This document shows, piece after piece, positions 1 to 7,500 of a DNA stretch of 43,503 bases (the stretch's first letter is position 1; each line of letters starts with the position of its first letter). The DNA comes from a virus. The stretch is from positions 1 through 43,503 of the IMG/VR virus record IMGVR_UViG_3300005525_000046; one strand, 5' to 3'. The translations under genes were made by a program, and so were the position numbers. The notes under the pieces are model-generated. The model made no database searches. It worked only from the letters and a program-made list of their open reading frames with translations, and was not told where the DNA came from.

Positions 1-1
1 C

Positions 2-2206
2 GTGCTGTTTTCCAGCTATGAGACGATCCCCGGCCCGAACGTCCAGCTCGCGATCGAACAGCTCAAGGACTACGCGGACACGATGGTCCTCCGGGCCGGG
101 GACGTGAGCATCGGGCCACTGACCCTTGGGCACACGGCGCAGGTCCCGGTCGGCGCTTCCAACGAAGCCACCCCGCAGTTTCAGGCGCACGGGACTGCCT
201 TCATCGGGCAGGGGTCTTATCGGTGGTCCGCGAACGCGGCCGGCCCGAATATCTCGCTGTTCAAGTCCCGCGGCGCCGCCATCGGCACGCGCGCGGCCGT
301 CCAGTCCGGGGACGCTCTGGGCTCGGTCACATTCTACGGTGACGACGGCACGAACGCACCCCCGGGCGCGCAGCTCCGCGCGATGGTGGACGGAACGCCC
401 GGCGCGGGCGACATGCCCGGCCGGCTGGAGTTCCTGACGACCTCGGACGGCGCGGCCGCCCCCGTTGTCCGCTGGTCGGTCTATTCGACCGGGCACATGA
501 CGCCCTTCGTGGACAACGCCTATAACCTCGGCTCGGCGTCCCTGCGCGCCGCGAACGTCTTCTCGGCGCTCGGCAGCTTCGGCAACCTGACTGCGTCCGG
601 CAACGACCTGATCGCAGCCGGCGGCACCGCAAACGCCGCGCAGTGGGCTGTCTTCCGGAACGCGAACGTCGGCGCCTCGGCCACGATCGGCCTCCTGTTC
701 GGGAACGACGGCTCGGCGTCGCAGGCCGGTGTCTTCGTCAACTCCAGCGCCAAGACCGACTTCGGGGGCGCAAGCTCCATCAACATCGGCAACTACGGCG
801 CTGCCGGCCTCGGGTTCTTCACGAACAACACCTTCCGGGGCGGCTTCAACTCGGCGGGCATGTTCACCGCGCTTGGCGACTTCCAGCAGGGCCACGCGAC
901 GCAGGTCCCGCTCGGCGCGTCAAACTCGTTCACCCCGTCGTCGCAGTTCCATAGCACGGTCGGCATTAGCAGCTTTTCGCGCTGGTCGAACGACAACGGC
1001 GGCCCGCAGATGGGCTTCTTCAAGTCGCGCGGCACGGCCATCGGCACGCGCGGGCTGGTCGCCGCTGACGATACGATCTTCAGCCTGTCCGGCTACATTG
1101 ACGACGGCACGAACGCACCGCCCGCCGCGATGATCCGCGCCAACGTGGACGGCACGCCGGGCGCTGGCGACGCCCCCGGCCGCCTGTCCTTCTGGACAAC
1201 GCCGGACGGCGGCGTGAACCTTGTCGAGCGGATGCGGATCAACAACGCCGGCCGCATTCAGATGATGGTTGACCTGTCGGTCGGCTTCGCGTCCTACCCT
1301 GCCGCCGCGGTGAAGCTCCACGTCGGCGGCGTCGCAGCCGCTACAACCCCGACCCTCGGCGCCGCGACCGGCATCGCCGCCTTGTTCAGCAACACGGACG
1401 CCGCCTACGGCCTCGCCCTCGGCGTCGGCGGGGCTGGCAATGCCTGGCTCCAGGTGCAGCGCGTGGACGCCGTGGCAACAGCCTATCATCTGCTGCTCCA
1501 GCCGAGCGGCGGCTTCGTCGGTATCGCCCTCGGCGCCAGCCCGACCTCACCCCTCCAGATCGCCAGCGCCGCCGCGCGCGTCACGCCCGCAGGTGGCTAC
1601 CTTGTCCAGAGCTTTGGCGGCGGCAACTCCTACTGGCTCCTGAGCGCCAACACGAATTTCAACTCGGCCATCCACTTCGGAGACCCGGACAGCAACACCG
1701 TCGGCCGCATCGAATATGTCCACAACGGCGACCGCATGGAGTTCCACGTCGCGGGGAGCGAACGCCTCCGCATCGAGGCGGCCACCATCACGGTGAACAT
1801 CCCGGCCACGCTGCCCAACGGCGCGTCCAGGACCGCGGCTGTCCGGACCGGCACGTCGAACGAGGCGATCAGCACCAAGACGGCTTATGACGCGGCGGCC
1901 TATGTCGCGCTCACCGACGCCGCGACGATTGCCTGGGACATGAGCCTCGGCATCAACTTCAGCGTGACGCTGGCCGGCAACCGCACCCTCGGCGCTGTCA
2001 CCAACACCGTCGCCGGCAAGACCGGCTCGATCCTGGTCTATCAGGACGCAACCGGCGGGCGGACCCTCGCCTTCAACGCGGTCTACAAGTTCGCCAACGG
2101 CGTGGCCCCGACCCTGGACACGGTCGCCAACCGGCTGACGATGCTGTTCTACCAGGTCATCGACAGCTCGAACATCTTCATCAGCCACGCCGCGGGTGTC
2201 CGCTGA
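2..2206 (+). CDS. Tail fibre / appendage protein, probably truncated at the window edge
   Basis: A GTG lies at base 2, but no ribosome site is visible and the reading frame may continue upstream, so I treat the 5' end as probably missing. The 734 residues are rich in Gly, Ala, Asn and Thr, as in phage appendages. Two copies of a block of about 100 residues occur (about 44-150 and 299-405), each with VPxGASN, FKSRGxAIGTR, DDGTNAPP and VDGTPGAGD. The C-terminus (about 630-734) has a beta-rich pattern common at fibre ends. It sits next to a second tail gene whose ATG overlaps this stop (TGATG). The receptor-binding role is inferred from composition and position; no family was recognised with certainty. 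Confidence 0.75.
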   Translation: MLFSSYETIPGPNVQLAIEQLKDYADTMVLRAGDVSIGPLTLGHTAQVPVGASNEATPQFQAHGTAFIGQGSYRWSANAAGPNISLFKSRGAAIGTRAAVQSGDALGSVTFYGDDGTNAPPGAQLRAMVDGTPGAGDMPGRLEFLTTSDGAAAPVVRWSVYSTGHMTPFVDNAYNLGSASLRAANVFSALGSFGNLTASGNDLIAAGGTANAAQWAVFRNANVGASATIGLLFGNDGSASQAGVFVNSSAKTDFGGASSINIGNYGAAGLGFFTNNTFRGGFNSAGMFTALGDFQQGHATQVPLGASNSFTPSSQFHSTVGISSFSRWSNDNGGPQMGFFKSRGTAIGTRGLVAADDTIFSLSGYIDDGTNAPPAAMIRANVDGTPGAGDAPGRLSFWTTPDGGVNLVERMRINNAGRIQMMVDLSVGFASYPAAAVKLHVGGVAAATTPTLGAATGIAALFSNTDAAYGLALGVGGAGNAWLQVQRVDAVATAYHLLLQPSGGFVGIALGASPTSPLQIASAAARVTPAGGYLVQSFGGGNSYWLLSANTNFNSAIHFGDPDSNTVGRIEYVHNGDRMEFHVAGSERLRIEAATITVNIPATLPNGASRTAAVRTGTSNEAISTKTAYDAAAYVALTDAATIAWDMSLGINFSVTLAGNRTLGAVTNTVAGKTGSILVYQDATGGRTLAFNAVYKFANGVAPTLDTVANRLTMLFYQVIDSSNIFISHAAGVR

Positions 2207-3162
2207 TGATCCCGGGACTTGGTGGTATTCTCGGGGGTGTGCGCCGGCCGGTTCTCCGGCCGACGCTGGTCCTGTCCACGACGGCGGGGCAGGTCTGGCG
2301 GGCGTTGGACGGCTACAACTTCGGCGCCCTCCAGGCGGCGTCCGGCCTGCCCGTCACGTTTCCCTCGGTCCACACGCTGCGGCACAACGGGACCCGGTTC
2401 CTCTTTGGTGGCCCGGTCGTGACCACAGGCGTTGCTGCCTGCTACACGTCCCTCGACGGCCTCGCTTTCGCCAGCCAGGCGACGTCACCGATCGACATCA
2501 CGGCGCCCGGCGTGGTGACATGCCTGGATGGGTCTGGGGGGTTCTATGCGGTCTTCCCCACGACCTCGGGCGTTGTCACCGACCGGAGTGCGTCTTCCCC
2601 GGACGGGCAATCCCCCTGGACCGCCGGGACCGACGTCCCGAACGGAACCGCGGCGGCCCGCGCGATCGCGCGAGAGCCGGGCCTGGGCATCACCGCCGTC
2701 TTCGGCCAGAGCGGATCGCTCCACACTGCTACTCTGCTCGGCACCTGGACAAGTCGATCCAGCGGCACCGGAAACCAGTTCAACGCGGCGGCGGCGGGCG
2801 GTGGCTACATCGTCGGCGTCGCCTCCGGCGGTGTGATTTCTGCCTCCAGCAACGGCACCAGCTATGCCCTCGCCACATCCGGAACCACGCAGGACCTTCT
2901 GGACGTCATCTGGACCGGGACGCAGTTCCTGGCGTGCGGCTCCACCGGCAACACGTTGATCCGCGCCGCCAACCCCACCGGCACCTGGACGGCAGTCTCG
3001 CTCGGCGCGGGGTTCACCCGGCTCTGCCGCAACGGCGACTATGTCTATGCGTTCGGCCAGAACAACGTGTTTATTTCGTTCGATTTCGGGACGAATTGGC
3101 TGGACATCACGGCCAACCTCACCGGCTACGGCCCCAGCACTTTCGCCAACCAGGCGGCTTGA
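2206..3162 (+). CDS. Tail-associated beta-propeller-like protein
   Basis: The 318 residues carry repeated short beta-strand units such as SLDGLAF, WTAGT, GTWTS, WTGTQFLACG, GTWTAVSLG and FGTNWLDIT. This spacing is typical of BNR/sialidase-like or YCF48-like propellers found in phage tails. There is no signal peptide or membrane segment. The start codon overlaps the stop of the fibre gene, so the two are probably translated together and may assemble together. The fold is inferred from the repeat pattern alone. An enzymatic (glycan-hydrolase) function cannot be assigned, because no catalytic residues are recognisable. Confidence 0.6.
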   Translation: MIPGLGGILGGVRRPVLRPTLVLSTTAGQVWRALDGYNFGALQAASGLPVTFPSVHTLRHNGTRFLFGGPVVTTGVAACYTSLDGLAFASQATSPIDITAPGVVTCLDGSGGFYAVFPTTSGVVTDRSASSPDGQSPWTAGTDVPNGTAAARAIAREPGLGITAVFGQSGSLHTATLLGTWTSRSSGTGNQFNAAAAGGGYIVGVASGGVISASSNGTSYALATSGTTQDLLDVIWTGTQFLACGSTGNTLIRAANPTGTWTAVSLGAGFTRLCRNGDYVYAFGQNNVFISFDFGTNWLDITANLTGYGPSTFANQAA

Positions 3163-3164
3163 CC

Positions 3165-3317
3165 ATGAGCGGCGCCTTCCCCCTGGAGGTTCAACGCCTG
3201 ATCGTGGAGCTGGTGGTCACGCTCGTCGGGCTTGCGGTCCTGGGGGCTTTGCTTTTATTCGTCCTCAATACGGGCAAGCGCATCAGGACACAGGACGAAG
3301 ACCATGATCCTCGATAA
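3165..3317 (+). CDS. Single-span membrane peptide of the lysis cassette
   Basis: This 50-residue protein has one strongly hydrophobic helix (about residues 12-35, LIVELVV through LLLFVL) followed by a charged tail ending DEDHDPR. It starts two bases after the stop of the tail gene and overlaps the start of the endopeptidase gene by 14 bases. Membrane location is clear from the sequence. A holin or antiholin role is plausible because it directly precedes the endolysin, but a two-span holin-like protein follows at 3718, so its function is open. It is too short to be found by standard length cut-offs. Confidence 0.6.
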   Translation: MSGAFPLEVQRLIVELVVTLVGLAVLGALLLFVLNTGKRIRTQDEDHDPR

Positions 3318-3705
3318 CGCATCCAAGTCCAGGCTCAAGGGTGTCCACCCGGACCTGATCCGGGTTGTCCACCGCGCCGCCGAGCTGATGTCCGACCCGG
3401 ACTTCACCTTCGCCATCACCTGCGGCGTCCGGACCCTTGCGGAGCAGCGCGTGCTCTACGCCAAGGGCGCCACCCGCACCCTCCGGTCCCGGCACATCCC
3501 CGGCAAGGACGGCACGTCCAAGGCCGTGGACTTCGTGGTCAAGCTGAACGGCAAGGTCCGCTGGGACTGGCCGCTCTATTCCCAGCTCGCGAAGGTCGTG
3601 AAGCAGGCGGCGAAGGACGTGAAGGTGCCGATCGAGTGGGGCGGCGACTGGAAGACCTTCAAGGACGGGCCGCATTTCCAGCTCCCCCACGCAAAATATC
3701 CCTGA
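3304..3705 (+). CDS. Endolysin, M15-family peptidoglycan L-Ala-D-Glu type endopeptidase
   Basis: The 133-residue protein resembles VanY/M15 endopeptidases used by phages to cut peptide cross-links of the cell wall. Visible motifs are R43 in ITCGVRT, H64 and D76 in the SRHxxG...SKAVDF block (zinc ligands of the HxxGxAxD type), the PIEWGGDW segment with E111, and H124 in DGPHFQL. The zinc triad is complete. The ATG at 3304 was chosen because the protein begins there like its family, and the longer upstream extension is low-quality. There is no signal peptide, so export to the wall would depend on a holin. The gene is followed closely by the holin-like gene and the spanins. Confidence 0.88.
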   Translation: MILDNASKSRLKGVHPDLIRVVHRAAELMSDPDFTFAITCGVRTLAEQRVLYAKGATRTLRSRHIPGKDGTSKAVDFVVKLNGKVRWDWPLYSQLAKVVKQAAKDVKVPIEWGGDWKTFKDGPHFQLPHAKYP

Positions 3706-3717
3706 CAGGAGCCAGCC

Positions 3718-3888
3718 ATGAACAAGGAAACCATCTTCGGCGTGATCCGCCACATCCTCACCTTCGGCGGCGGCATTCTCGCCTCCAAGGGCATCCTGGA
3801 CGCCGGTCTGGTCGAGCAGGCCGCGGGCGCGATCATCACGATTGCCGGCATCGCCTGGTCCATCATCGAGAAGCGCAAGGCGGCTTGA
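3718..3888 (+). CDS. Holin-like protein (Pam3-gp28-like)
   Basis: The 56-residue protein has two hydrophobic segments (about residues 12-27 and 33-50) joined by a short turn and ends with a basic tail, EKRKAA. Its opening, MNKETIFGVIRHIL, resembles small putative holins of the Pam3-gp28 type. A good ribosome site (CAGGAG) lies nine bases upstream. It sits between the endopeptidase and the spanins, the expected place for a holin. Holins form membrane lesions that release or activate the endolysin; that role is inferred from topology and neighbours. Confidence 0.75.
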   Translation: MNKETIFGVIRHILTFGGGILASKGILDAGLVEQAAGAIITIAGIAWSIIEKRKAA

Positions 3889-3892
3889 CGTC

Positions 3893-4120
3893 GTGGCCTG
3901 GGTTGGGCTCGTCGCGTCGATCCTGAAACTCCTGGAGGGCCTGACCGGGTTCCTCCGGGACAGGAAGCTGATCGACGCGGGGGCCGCCGGGCAGGCGAAG
4001 GAGGGGTTGGATGCAGCTCTCAAGGTCATCGCCAAGGCAAATGAGGCGCGCGCGGCTGCTGATCGGCGCAACGCTGATCCTGGCCGGTTGCGTGACGACG
4101 ACGGGTTCCGTCGCGACTGA
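3893..4120 (+). CDS. Inner-membrane spanin (Rz-like)
   Basis: Starting at GTG 3893, the 75-residue product has an N-terminal hydrophobic segment (VAWVGLVASILKLL) followed by an alpha-helical, Ala/Lys/Glu/Arg-rich stretch and a very charged C-terminus. That layout matches an i-spanin: membrane anchor plus periplasmic coiled coil. The next gene begins inside it and encodes a lipoprotein, the classic nested Rz/Rz1 arrangement. No strong ribosome site precedes the GTG; translation may be coupled to the holin gene ending five bases earlier. The assignment rests on topology and gene nesting, since spanins share little sequence. Confidence 0.62.
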   Translation: MAWVGLVASILKLLEGLTGFLRDRKLIDAGAAGQAKEGLDAALKVIAKANEARAAADRRNADPGRLRDDDGFRRD

Positions 4121-4244
4121 TCCGACCACCGCCATCTGCGCCAGTTTCCGGCCCATCACCTGGTCGAGCCGGGACACCGACGAGACCATCAAGCAGGTCA
4201 AGGCTCACAACTCTGTCTATCTCGCCATCTGTCCCCGGCGATGA
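4011..4244 (+). CDS. Outer-membrane spanin lipoprotein (Rz1-like)
   Basis: The 77-residue protein begins with a basic region (RQMRRAR), a hydrophobic stretch and a lipobox LILAGC with the lipidated cysteine at about residue 27. The ATG at 4011 has a strong ribosome site (AGGAGG, six bases away) and lies inside the inner-spanin gene in another frame. Two later cysteines (in ICASF and LAIC) might pair. As an outer-membrane lipoprotein it would bind the inner spanin and fuse the membranes at the last step of lysis of a Gram-negative host. The lipobox is seen directly; the spanin role is inferred from nesting and position. Confidence 0.72.
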   Translation: MQLSRSSPRQMRRARLLIGATLILAGCVTTTGSVATDPTTAICASFRPITWSSRDTDETIKQVKAHNSVYLAICPRR

Positions 4245-4304
4245 TACCTGTCGGTGTCGTGCAACGTGGCTGACGCCACAGGACACCCGCAACAGGAGAC
4301 CCAG

Positions 4305-4823
4305 ATGGCGGACAATCGCTTTGACCCGATCGGCCTGATGGCCGCCTCCCTTGCTGCCGCGGCCATGACCCGCCCGGCGGACACCACGGCATACGCATCC
4401 GGCGACCTCGTCGCCAACAGCACCACGGCCGGCTCGGTCGCTCCGATCCAGGTTCTCGGCGCCGCGCGCGTCGCGGGCGAGGGTGGCCGCATCGCCGGCG
4501 TGAAGCTCCACAAGTCCGGCACCGGCGTCGCCAACGCCGCCTTCCGTGTCCACTACTTCCGGGCAACCGTCGCGGTCGCCAACGGCGACAACGCCGCCTG
4601 GGTCCCCGCCGTCATGACCAACTACATCGGTTCCGTGGACGTGACCGTGGACCGTGTCGGCACGGCCGGCGCCGTCGGCTTCGCCCAGGTGGCGGACCCG
4701 GGCCTGTTCTTCGACCTTCCGGACGGCGCCACCACGCTGTTCGCGCTGATCGAGGCCCGCGGCGCCTACACCCCGGCGAGCGCCGAGGTGTTCACGCTCA
4801 CCACCGACATTCTCCAGAACTGA
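4305..4823 (+). CDS. Putative virion appendage protein of unknown fold
   Basis: From ATG 4305, chosen for its AGGAG site six bases upstream, the protein has 172 residues: MADNRFDPIG, then an Ala-rich region and alternating hydrophobic beta-type stretches (GSVAPIQVLGAARV, AAFRVHYFRATVAV, SVDVTVDRV). It has no signal peptide, membrane helix or known catalytic motif. It lies between the lysis genes and a second tail-fibre gene, so a structural role (fibre base, decoration or tail appendage) is likely. I do not recognise the family well enough to name it. Confidence 0.55.
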   Translation: MADNRFDPIGLMAASLAAAAMTRPADTTAYASGDLVANSTTAGSVAPIQVLGAARVAGEGGRIAGVKLHKSGTGVANAAFRVHYFRATVAVANGDNAAWVPAVMTNYIGSVDVTVDRVGTAGAVGFAQVADPGLFFDLPDGATTLFALIEARGAYTPASAEVFTLTTDILQN

Positions 4824-4841
4824 TCGGTCCCCTGCGAAAGC

Positions 4842-4865
4842 GACCGCGGGGGCCACCCCGCGGTC
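4842..4865. terminator. GC-rich hairpin, possible terminator
   Basis: GACCGCGGGG at 4842-4851 pairs perfectly with CCCCGCGGTC at 4856-4865 around a four-base loop. It lies in the short gap after the 4823 stop. There is no T run on either side, so it is either a weak or factor-dependent terminator or an RNA-stability element. Confidence 0.5.
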
Positions 4866-4886
4866 CCCTGCCTGGAGGCCACGACG

Positions 4887-5228
4887 ATGGTGGATATTTC
4901 CAAGCTCAACTTCGGTTGGGAGGACGTTGCCAAGTTTGGCGTCATGCTGGCCGGCGTGCTCGGCATCTGGTTCACCACGTCCAACGACGTGCGCGAGGCC
5001 AGGACCGAACTGGCGCGGATCAAGGCTGAAACCCTCCCGGTCTTCACCCAGGCGGATCGCGAGCATACCGCGAACCTCATGAGGCTGCGCGACGACATGA
5101 ACTCGATGCGCCTCGTCTCGACCGAAATTCTCAGCGAGCTGCGGGCCGACATGCGTCACATGCGGGCGGTTCTGGAGCGACTGGAGCGCAGCCAGGCCCC
5201 CACGTCCCCCGGGGGTCCGCGCCAGTGA
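4887..5228 (+). CDS. Membrane-anchored coiled-coil protein
   Basis: The 113-residue protein has one hydrophobic segment (about 15-31, VAKFGVMLAGVLGIWFT) followed by a long Arg/Glu/Leu/Met-rich helix (about 35-103) of coiled-coil type and a Pro/Gly-rich end. GGAGG lies eight bases before the ATG. The architecture resembles an inner spanin or a small phage membrane protein, but a spanin pair already exists upstream and no lipoprotein gene overlaps this one. It ends by overlapping the start of the next fibre gene. Function unknown; membrane location is the firm part. Confidence 0.6.
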   Translation: MVDISKLNFGWEDVAKFGVMLAGVLGIWFTTSNDVREARTELARIKAETLPVFTQADREHTANLMRLRDDMNSMRLVSTEILSELRADMRHMRAVLERLERSQAPTSPGGPRQ

Positions 5229-5908
5229 GCCAGCCTTTCGACCGGAGCTTCCTGAAGGACACGATCATCGCGCTGCCGCAGACGGTGACGATGTCGGCCG
5301 ACGGCTACATTCCGGTCATCACCATCGTCGCGGGCGAGCTGTTCGTCCGGCGCATCACGCCCGACGACTTCAAGTCCGTCGTGGCCGGCGGCGTGTCGAG
5401 CGTCTTCGGGCGTCAGGGCACGGTCATCGCCCAGGCCGGCGACTACGCCCTGGCCGACATCACCGGGCTCGTCGCTGCGCTCGCCGGCAAGTCCAACACC
5501 GGCCACGGCCACGCGCAGTCCGACATCACGAACCTTGTCGCGGACCTCGCGGCGCTTTCGTCCGCCATAGCCGCCAAGGCGGCCCTGTCCCTTGTCCAGC
5601 CCGACGCGATCACCGGCCCCGCCAACCTGACCGGGCAGGCCCAGAACGTCACCGTCGAGAGCGCCGACTTCACCTTCACCAACGCCGATACGACCGGCGT
5701 CTATTCCCTGACGGTGCGCTCCAGCATCGCCGCCGCGAACGCCGAAATCCGCGTCAACGGGCTTGGGTCCTGGAGCCAGCACGTCAACATCCGCCACAGC
5801 GACGTCCTGCGCCTGCGGATGCTCACGGCCAACGCGCCCGCCACCCAGCGCGTCGCGACGATCTACACGCCCGGGCGGAATTTCACCTGGGCCACGACGA
5901 CGACATGA
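5225..5908 (+). CDS. Short tail fibre protein
   Basis: The 227 residues include the segment VFGRQGTVIAQAGDYALADI (about 60-79), a very common element of phage tail fibres, followed by helical heptad-like repeats (ITGLVAALAGKS, ITNLVADLAALSSAI) suited to a trimeric coiled coil. The C-terminal 90 residues look beta-rich. The GTG start overlaps the preceding stop (GTGA) and the stop overlaps the terminase start (ATGA), so this tail gene is translationally linked to the packaging genes. Fibre identity is well supported by the motif; the ligand is unknown. Confidence 0.75.
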   Translation: MSQPFDRSFLKDTIIALPQTVTMSADGYIPVITIVAGELFVRRITPDDFKSVVAGGVSSVFGRQGTVIAQAGDYALADITGLVAALAGKSNTGHGHAQSDITNLVADLAALSSAIAAKAALSLVQPDAITGPANLTGQAQNVTVESADFTFTNADTTGVYSLTVRSSIAAANAEIRVNGLGSWSQHVNIRHSDVLRLRMLTANAPATQRVATIYTPGRNFTWATTTT

Positions 5909-7500
5909 GCAAGCCCAATCCCCACCTCAAGCCTGTCTCGGTGTCGCCCGAGACCCGCGCGCTCCGCGCGATCGAGCGCCTGGTCGCCGCCGACAAGGCG
6001 CGCGAAGACCTGCTTTCGTTCACCAAGCTGGTCATGCCGCACCCCGACGACAGCGACAACACCCAGCGGTCCCTCTACGAGGACGCGCGGCATCACCGTG
6101 TGATCGCGGCGGCGCTGGAGGAAGTCGAGGCTGGCCGCTACAAGCGCCTCATCATCAACTGCCCCCCGCGCCACGGTAAGACCGAGCTGGCGTCCAAGAA
6201 ATTCCCGGCCTGGTATGCCGGCCGTCACCCCGAACACTCGATCATCTTCGGCACTTACAACGAGAAATACGCTGGCGACATCGGCCGCGCTGTCCGGGAC
6301 ATCGTCCAGTCGGCGGCTTACCAGCAGGTGTTCGAGGGCGTCCACCTGAAGGACGGCTCCGCGGCCGTGGACCGACTGGAGACGATGGCCGATGGCGTCC
6401 TCGCCTTCGTCGGCCGAGGCGGCACGACCACCGGCCGCGGCGGGCATCTTCTCATCATCGACGACCCGATCAAGGACCGCCGGGAAGCCAACTCGCCCAC
6501 GATCCGCGACCAGCTCTGGACATGGTTCACGCAGGTCATCGGCACCCGCATGATGACCCAGGATGCGCGCGTGGTCATCATTCAGACCCGCTGGCATGAG
6601 GACGACCTGGTCGGCCGGCTGACCGATCCGGGCAACGACTATTACGACCCCGAGGAAGCGGCCCAGTGGAAGATCATCGACCTGCCGGCGCTGGCCCTGG
6701 AGGGCGACCCCCTCGGGCGCAAGCCCGGCGAAGCTCTCTGGCCGGAGCGGTTCGACCGCGGCTTCCTGCTTGAGCAGCAGCGCCGCGACACGGCAGGCTT
6801 CGCGTCCCTCTACCAGGGCCGGCCGACGCCCGACGGCGGCGCGTTCTTTCAGTCCGAGTGGCTGAAGACCTACAAGCCGAACGAGCTGCCGAAGAACCTG
6901 CGGTTCTACATCGCTTCCGACCATGCCGTGTCCCAGCTCCAGAACCGGGACAAGACCTGCCTCATCCCGGTCGGCGTGGACGAGAACGACGACATTTATG
7001 TCCTGCCGGACGTGTGGTGGCGCCAGGGCTCGGCGGACCAGGCGGTGGACGCCATGCTGGCGCTGATCCAGCGATACAAGCCCATCTATTGGTGGGCGGA
7101 ACGCTCGCACATTTCCAAGTCCATCGGCCCGTTCCTCCGCAAGCGGATGCTGGAGGAAGGGCTGTTCTGTGCCGTCTGCGAGGTCATCCCGATCGCGGAC
7201 AAGCAGACCCGCGCCCAGTCGATCCAGGGGCGCATGGCGATGGGGAAGGTTTTCTTCCCCGAGCGCGCGCCGTGGTGGCCCGAGGCCCGCGACCAGATCG
7301 TGAAGTTTCCGGGCGCGGCCCACGACGACTTTGTGGACGCGCTCGCCTACGTCGGCCTGGGCATGAACTACCTGATTTCCGCTGGTCCGATCCGACACGG
7401 CGCTGACCGCTACCGCCCAGGCACCTATGGGGCGCTCATGCACGAGAGCAACCGGACCCGGCGCGAAAACGCCCGAGCCCGCAGCAATGGAGGCTGGTGA
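5905..7500 (+). CDS. terL: Terminase large subunit
   Basis: The 531-residue packaging motor has an N-terminal ATPase with Walker A CPPRHGKT (86-93), Walker B LLIIDDP (182-188) and a C-terminal RNase H-like nuclease with acidic residues D339 (YIASDH), E399 (WWAER) and D475/D478 (HDDFVDAL). All expected catalytic residues are present. It cuts and pumps DNA into the prohead through the portal encoded just downstream. No small terminase subunit could be recognised beside it; the adjacent upstream gene is a tail fibre. The terminase stop overlaps the portal start region (TGATG). Confidence 0.95.
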   Translation: MSKPNPHLKPVSVSPETRALRAIERLVAADKAREDLLSFTKLVMPHPDDSDNTQRSLYEDARHHRVIAAALEEVEAGRYKRLIINCPPRHGKTELASKKFPAWYAGRHPEHSIIFGTYNEKYAGDIGRAVRDIVQSAAYQQVFEGVHLKDGSAAVDRLETMADGVLAFVGRGGTTTGRGGHLLIIDDPIKDRREANSPTIRDQLWTWFTQVIGTRMMTQDARVVIIQTRWHEDDLVGRLTDPGNDYYDPEEAAQWKIIDLPALALEGDPLGRKPGEALWPERFDRGFLLEQQRRDTAGFASLYQGRPTPDGGAFFQSEWLKTYKPNELPKNLRFYIASDHAVSQLQNRDKTCLIPVGVDENDDIYVLPDVWWRQGSADQAVDAMLALIQRYKPIYWWAERSHISKSIGPFLRKRMLEEGLFCAVCEVIPIADKQTRAQSIQGRMAMGKVFFPERAPWWPEARDQIVKFPGAAHDDFVDALAYVGLGMNYLISAGPIRHGADRYRPGTYGALMHESNRTRRENARARSNGGW

